26,039 nucleotides of DNA from Candidatus Saccharibacteria bacterium UBA1949. GTDB lineage: Bacteria; Patescibacteriota; Saccharimonadia; Saccharimonadales; Saccharimonadaceae. Location of the stretch: the NCBI GenBank assembly GCA_002336735.1, contig DDER01000023.1, positions 22,021-48,059 of the forward strand. The letters are read 5' to 3'. The position numbers and the translations under genes were made by a program. Below, piece after piece: positions 22,322 through 26,039 of the stretch; position 1 is the first letter of the stretch; every line of letters starts with the position of its first letter. The notes beneath the pieces are model-generated. The model did not search any database and was not told the origin of the DNA. It saw only the letters and a list, made by a program, of their open reading frames with translations.

Positions 22322-23462
22322 CTGAGATCGTCACAATGATTACGAGCAGCATCAGCAACATAAAACCAGTGCCATGGATTTTTTCTTCAGTTTCTTTATT
22401 CAATTGTTTCCGTCGTACTCTGTAAAACGCCGTCACAAACCATCGACCGCCGTCAAGAGCCGGTATTGGGAGGATATTCATCACCGCCAAGCTCAATGAA
22501 ATAATCGCCGCTACAAATACGACGTAGAGTGGACCAGCCTTGTTGGCAGACGGGAATACTTGTCCGAAAATACCAATCGGCCCCGCCACACCATCACCCG
22601 CTTGAGCGAGCCTGTCATCAGCCGCTTGCTGAGCTGAGTGATCACCAGTCAGCCGTGCCCCTATTCCTTGAACTCCACTGCCGATGAGTGCACCAATACC
22701 GTCTAATGTCGCGCCGGTGAGCTGTACTGTCGTCATGACGCCTACGATTGGCGCTGACCAAGTTGCCTTGATGCGTTCCTGTTGCGCAGATGAGACGCCC
22801 AGATAGCCTTTTTGGTTTTGGTTTGTATCGTTGAGCGCGACATCAACTATATATTGTTGGTTATCGCGCCGATATTCGAGTGGTACTTTGCGACCGCGCT
22901 GCTCTTGGGCAATCTCCTTGACCGCCTCTGTCGTCTGAATCGGCGTACCACCGAGAGATATCACACGGTCTCCTGGTCGTATGCCTGCCTGGGCTGCGGG
23001 CGAATCGGCGAGTACATACGTGACCTGGACAGGCTCGCGGACGATTGTCGTATCTCCCGCTACGACAAACTGATCAGGCAAAGCCTTCGGCAGACCAAAC
23101 AATGCCAAAATACTTAAAAGCACTGCCGCTGTCAACCAGTTCATAGCGACACCGGCTAGCAGAATTTGTGTTTTTTGCCAAAATGTTACGGCACCATAGT
23201 CGCCTTTTTTCGTAGCAGCGTCATGTTCTCCCTGTAGTTTCACGAAACCACCGAGTGGCAGCCAATTGATACTGTAGGTGACATCTCTGCCGAGGAAACT
23301 ACGAGCAATTTTTTTGCCCCATGCGCGCGGTGGAAATCCGATACCAAACTCTTCGACCACTACACCGTGTCGACGCGCGACAATCGCATGGCCAAGCTCA
23401 TGTATCACCACCAGTACGGTCAATACGATCACACCTATCATCACTCCGAATAATACGTCCAT
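22299..23462 (-). CDS. rseP: Site-2 protease family intramembrane metalloprotease (RseP-like)
   Basis: An M50 intramembrane protease that cleaves transmembrane segments, in other bacteria anti-sigma factors and signal peptide remnants. Of 387 residues, the zinc motif HELGH (21-25) is in the first helix, a single PDZ domain spans about 145-212 (VLADSPAAQAGIRPGDRVISLGG), and the second active-site motif NILPIPALDGG (330-340, Asp338) is in the third helix. The last hydrophobic segment is at 367-382. E. coli RseP has two PDZ domains; one, as here, is usual in Gram-positive RasP. The start follows the uppS TAG directly (TAGATG, with GGAGGC upstream). No anti-sigma factor is seen in the window. Confidence 0.93.
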   Translation of the reverse strand: MDVLFGVMIGVIVLTVLVVIHELGHAIVARRHGVVVEEFGIGFPPRAWGKKIARSFLGRDVTYSINWLPLGGFVKLQGEHDAATKKGDYGAVTFWQKTQILLAGVAMNWLTAAVLLSILALFGLPKALPDQFVVAGDTTIVREPVQVTYVLADSPAAQAGIRPGDRVISLGGTPIQTTEAVKEIAQEQRGRKVPLEYRRDNQQYIVDVALNDTNQNQKGYLGVSSAQQERIKATWSAPIVGVMTTVQLTGATLDGIGALIGSGVQGIGARLTGDHSAQQAADDRLAQAGDGVAGPIGIFGQVFPSANKAGPLYVVFVAAIISLSLAVMNILPIPALDGGRWFVTAFYRVRRKQLNKETEEKIHGTGFMLLMLLVIIVTISDVGKLAK

Positions 23463-24164
23463 CTAGCCTCCGAATCGCCTATTGCGTTTTGAATATTCCT
23501 CTAGTATAGCGGTTACGTCTTGTTTTGTCATCTCGGGCCAATGTTTATCGAGAAACAATAGCTCGCTGTAGGCACTTCGCCACAGCATAAAATTGCTCAG
23601 CCGGCGCTCGCCGCTCGTGCGCACTATCAAATCACAGGCTGGGACCTCAGGAGCATACATGTACTCCGCGAGCACGCTGGGAGTGAGCGTCGTGATATCT
23701 TCACCGGCTTGAACACATTTTTTGATCGCATCGACTATCTCGAGATGACCACCATAATTAAGGCACAATATGAATTCACCGCCTGTTAGATGTGCGGTCT
23801 TTGCTTCGGCTGTATCGATCGCTTGTATAACAGGTTTGCTGAGCCGATCCCGCGAGCCAACGACTTTTAGGCGTACGTTTTTCTCCATAAAGAGCGGGAG
23901 GTCACCTGATAGCACTTTGATTAACAGCCCCATCAGCCTGCCGACCTCATCTTCGCTTCGCTTCCAGTTTTCGGTGCTAAATATATAGGCACTGGCATAC
24001 TGAACACCGTGAGCCAGCGTCTCGATTAAGACTTCTTTGAGCGCTTCGTAGCCCGCTACATGACCTTCAAATGACGTAAGGCCGCGCTCTTTCGCCCACC
24101 GACGATTGCCATCGACGATATAGCCGACATGAACCGGTGTCTGTGACTTCGTATCGCGTGTCAA
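23463..24164 (-). CDS. uppS: Undecaprenyl diphosphate synthase (cis-prenyltransferase)
   Basis: Condenses isopentenyl diphosphate with an allylic primer to make the lipid carrier for peptidoglycan and surface glycans. The 233-residue product has DGNRRWAKERG (18-28, catalytic Asp18), the GHVAGYEALKEVL helix, SAYIFSTENWKR, a basic ALKVVGSRDRL-like segment, and the C-terminal IVRTSGERRLSNFMLWRSAYSELLF that binds diphosphate. The DGNRR form is less common in bacteria than DGNGR and is frequent in archaeal and CPR members, so product chain length is uncertain. It overlaps frr by 4 bases. The dxr gene usually found nearby is missing, so the source of its substrate is not evident here. Confidence 0.94.
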   Translation of the reverse strand: MTRDTKSQTPVHVGYIVDGNRRWAKERGLTSFEGHVAGYEALKEVLIETLAHGVQYASAYIFSTENWKRSEDEVGRLMGLLIKVLSGDLPLFMEKNVRLKVVGSRDRLSKPVIQAIDTAEAKTAHLTGGEFILCLNYGGHLEIVDAIKKCVQAGEDITTLTPSVLAEYMYAPEVPACDLIVRTSGERRLSNFMLWRSAYSELLFLDKHWPEMTKQDVTAILEEYSKRNRRFGG

Positions 24165-24715
24165 ATCGTTAGAATGTCCTTTTCCTTAGATTTGAAGCTC
24201 TCTTCGATCTTTGCTTGATAGTCGCTCATGAGCTTGTCAATTTCTTTTTCGACGCGCTTGACATCATCTTCGGAAAGCTCTTTTGTATCTTTTTTGTGCT
24301 TGGCATCTTTCAGGGCATCTTGGCGGATATTTCGCATCGCGATACGAGCTTCCTCGACTTTTTCGCTCGCGATTTTGACCATGTCACGACGACGCTCTTC
24401 GGTAAGCGGTGGTATTGGCACGCGTACAACACGGCCATCGTCACTAGGGTTAAATCCGCTCGATTGGTCTTTGCGAATCGCCGCCGCAATCGTCTGAATA
24501 GTGCTTGGGTCAAATGGCGTAATTTGAAGCAGCTGTGCCTCTGGCGCAGTAATATTGGCTACTTGGTTGAGTGGCATCTCAGTGCCGTATACCTCTACCT
24601 TGATACCATCGAGCATTCCAGGATGCGCCCGACCTGTGCGGACTTTGCGCAGCTCATCTTCGAGATGCTCGAGCGCACTTTCCATTTTTAACTCATAAGA
24701 ATCTGTGTCAAACAT
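24161..24715 (-). CDS. frr: Ribosome recycling factor
   Basis: Splits post-termination ribosomes together with EF-G. The 184-residue product matches the family length of 185. Domain I helices are MESALEHLEDELRKVRTGRAHPGMLDGIKVEVYG (from residue 11) and the C-terminal long helices; the LTEERRRDMVKIASEKVEEARIAMRNIR signature is complete. The GAGAGG ribosome site and part of the start codon lie in the 3' arm of a perfect 12-bp inverted repeat, and an extended -10 promoter overlaps the 5' arm, which suggests separate control of frr within the tsf-frr-uppS operon. In most bacteria pyrH lies between tsf and frr; here it is absent. Confidence 0.97.
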   Translation of the reverse strand: MFDTDSYELKMESALEHLEDELRKVRTGRAHPGMLDGIKVEVYGTEMPLNQVANITAPEAQLLQITPFDPSTIQTIAAAIRKDQSSGFNPSDDGRVVRVPIPPLTEERRRDMVKIASEKVEEARIAMRNIRQDALKDAKHKKDTKELSEDDVKRVEKEIDKLMSDYQAKIEESFKSKEKDILTI

Positions 24716-24745
24716 AATAGTCCTCTCGTTACTGAGGACTATTAT
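24714..24745 (-). promoter_or_regulatory. Perfect 12-bp inverted repeat hiding the frr ribosome site
   Basis: Minus-strand arms ATAATAGTCCTC (24745-24734) and GAGGACTATTAT (24725-24714) are exact complements around an 8-base loop. The 3' arm contains the GAGG of the Shine-Dalgarno sequence (GAGAGG, 24727-24722) and the first two bases of the frr ATG (24715-24713). A stem in the read-through tsf-frr mRNA would block initiation. There is no following T-run, so it is not a standard terminator. A match of this length with so short a loop is unlikely by chance in a window this size. Confidence 0.7.
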
Positions 24746-24749
24746 ACCA
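24741..24749 (-). promoter_or_regulatory. Extended -10 promoter of frr
   Basis: The minus strand reads TGGTATAAT, an exact extended -10, the same nine bases as before ftsE. No clear -35 is present. Transcription would begin near 24733-24735, at the end of the 5' arm or in the loop of the inverted repeat, so this transcript would lack the 5' arm and leave the ribosome site open. Confidence 0.6.
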
Positions 24750-24763
24750 AATATTTACAGTTT

Positions 24764-25360
24764 TTATTCGGTAATGCCGAGTTCAATACGCCTAAACTGG
24801 CTGATACGAATATTTTCACCGGATTTGGCAATTTGTTCTTTGACGCGATCAGCGACCGTCATGGTATCGTCAAGTACGTAGGGTTGCTCGAACAGGACTT
24901 GTTCGACAAAATATTTCTTCAGCTGACCTTCGACAATCTGCTCACGCATGTTCTCAGGTTTTTTGGCGAGGTCGTCACTTGCCAGTAGCTCTTGTTTCTT
25001 GGCTTCATAGGCATCACTCGGGATATCTTCCATCGTGACGAAACGCGGGCTCATGGCAGCGATTTGCATAGCAATCTGATGTGCGAATTCTTTGAACTCA
25101 GGAAGACGCGCGACAAAATCTGTCTCGCAGTTGACTTCGACGACGACGCCGATACGACCTGAGTGCACGTAGCTTTCGATCAAGCCTTCGCGAGTTTCAC
25201 GGTCGCCTTTTTTCTCGGCTTTGGTGATGCCTTTTTTGCGCATCGCTTCGAGTGCCTTGTCGAAATCGCCCGCCGCTTCGACGAGTGCTTGTTTGGCATC
25301 AGTCAAGCCCACGCCGGTGAGTTCTTTGAGTTTTTTAATATCTTCGATTGAAACCCCCAT
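24764..25360 (-). CDS. tsf: Elongation factor Ts
   Basis: Guanine nucleotide exchange factor recycling EF-Tu. The 198-residue product has the N-terminal UBA-like LKELTGVGLTDAKQAL (11-26) and the exchange motif NCETDFVAR (77-85), followed by HQIAMQIAAMSPRFV. It is a short EF-Ts (E. coli has 283 residues) with the reduced core seen in many bacteria: the second half of the dimerisation region is missing. The start lies one base after the rpsB stop. The usual rpsB-tsf pair supports the call. Confidence 0.97.
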   Translation of the reverse strand: MGVSIEDIKKLKELTGVGLTDAKQALVEAAGDFDKALEAMRKKGITKAEKKGDRETREGLIESYVHSGRIGVVVEVNCETDFVARLPEFKEFAHQIAMQIAAMSPRFVTMEDIPSDAYEAKKQELLASDDLAKKPENMREQIVEGQLKKYFVEQVLFEQPYVLDDTMTVADRVKEQIAKSGENIRISQFRRIELGITE

Positions 25361-25361
25361 C

Positions 25362-26039
25362 TTATTTCTTCTCCTCTATCGTTGGTGCTTTTGTCATAGC
25401 AGCAGCTACAAAATAATCGAGCATGAGTTGAAGTCCCTTGATCGCATCGTCATTGCCAGGGATGACGTAGTCAATACCATCTGGGTTGGCGTTGGTGTCG
25501 AGGATTGCCACAATCGGCACCCCCAGGGTGCGGGCTTCGCGCACAGCATTGGCATCCGTCAAGATGTCCAGCACGATCACCACCCCAGGCTTGCCGTTCA
25601 AATCTTTGATGCCGCCGTATTTGAGATTTAGGCTATCAATTTCTTCTTGAAATCGCTGCACTTCGAGCTTGTTGTAGCGCTTTTCGAGATCGCCGCTCGC
25701 CATACGGCGCTCAAGATCCTTGAGTTTTTTGATCTGCGCACTCACTGTCGCGACATTGGTCAGTATGCCGCCAATCCATCGCTCAGTCACATATGGTTGT
25801 CCGGCTTTTTCCGCAGCAGCACGGACAATATCGCGTGCGTGTTTCTTGGTACCGACAAACAGAACTTGTTTGCCGCTCGCTGTGACACTACTGATAAATG
25901 GTAGTGCTTTTTCTAATCCCTCAACAGTTTTCGTCAGATCAATGATGTGGCTATCCTGACGCTTACTATGAATATACGGCGCCATCTTTGGGTGCCAACG
26001 ACTCGTTTTGTGTCCGAAATGGACACCGGCTTCGAGCAG
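25362..26039 (-). CDS. rpsB: 30S ribosomal protein S2 (N-terminus outside window)
   Basis: Structural protein of the small subunit. 225 residues are visible, starting in LLEAGVHFGHKTSRWHPKM, which is the standard S2 N-terminal segment, so only the first few residues lie beyond the right edge; the internal Met at 25985 is not the start. Further S2 marks are VLFVGTKKHARDIV, YVTERWIGGILTN, LNLKYGGIKDLNGKPGVVIVLD, and DTNANPDGIDYVIPGNDDAI. The stop is followed after one base by the tsf start, giving tight coupling. Confidence 0.97.
   Translation of the reverse strand: MLEAGVHFGHKTSRWHPKMAPYIHSKRQDSHIIDLTKTVEGLEKALPFISSVTASGKQVLFVGTKKHARDIVRAAAEKAGQPYVTERWIGGILTNVATVSAQIKKLKDLERRMASGDLEKRYNKLEVQRFQEEIDSLNLKYGGIKDLNGKPGVVIVLDILTDANAVREARTLGVPIVAILDTNANPDGIDYVIPGNDDAIKGLQLMLDYFVAAAMTKAPTIEEKK

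Noticed and set aside
23496..23512. TATACTAGAGG in uppS, resembling the -10 regions of lysS and the ABC operon
   Set aside because: It is within conserved uppS coding sequence and has neither a TG extension nor a -35.
24215..24691. 158-codon open frame on the plus strand
   Set aside because: Antisense of frr, a full-length conserved gene.

Overview
The window looks like a compact bacterial chromosome segment from the Candidate Phyla Radiation, most probably a Candidatus Saccharibacteria (TM7) relative. That placement is an inference from several things seen together: near-zero intergenic space, almost every gene on one strand, divergent housekeeping enzymes, a class I lysyl-tRNA synthetase, and reduced versions of operons that are larger elsewhere. 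UGA acts as a stop (murD ends in TGA) and a full-length release factor 2 is encoded, which argues against the SR1/Gracilibacteria lineages that read UGA as glycine. I see no tRNA, rRNA, insertion sequence, prophage or CRISPR array, and no gene-free stretch over 300 bases.

The layout is best read along the minus strand, from the right edge to the left. (1) Positions 26039-19041 hold rpsB (5' end cut), tsf, frr, uppS, rseP, a CPBP protease gene, proB, proS and greA. This is the widespread rpsB-tsf-pyrH-frr-uppS-cdsA-dxr-rseP-proS order without pyrH, cdsA and dxr, and with CPBP and proB inserted. (2) lysS (class I) has its own promoter. (3) A single plus-strand gene (16277-17395) encodes an unrecognised basic protein. 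(4) Divergently from it runs a four-gene ABC transporter operon: a CcmA-like ATPase, an ABC-2 permease, a LolD-like ATPase and a MacB/FtsX-type permease. (5) serS and pyrD follow, with adjoining stop and start codons. (6) The old hpf-secA-prfB-ftsE order comes last, interrupted by an M16 peptidase-murD-M48 peptidase block and by a lemA-TPM block, with ftsE running off the left edge.

Functionally the window joins translation (RpsB, EF-Ts, RRF, RF2, HPF, three aminoacyl-tRNA synthetases, GreA for transcription) with envelope work (SecA, MurD, UppS, FtsE) and an unusual density of proteases and protease-associated proteins (M48, M16, M50, CPBP, LemA, TPM).

The observations most worth following are these: a perfect 12-bp inverted repeat that buries the frr ribosome binding site and part of its start codon and overlaps an extended -10 promoter; a dihydroorotate dehydrogenase that combines class 2 architecture with a class 1-like catalytic cysteine; a seryl-tRNA synthetase with changed serine-pocket motifs; a set of near-leaderless genes with a recurrent TG-n-TATAMT promoter; and the orphan basic protein. 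I did not find a clear new defence or mobile system.
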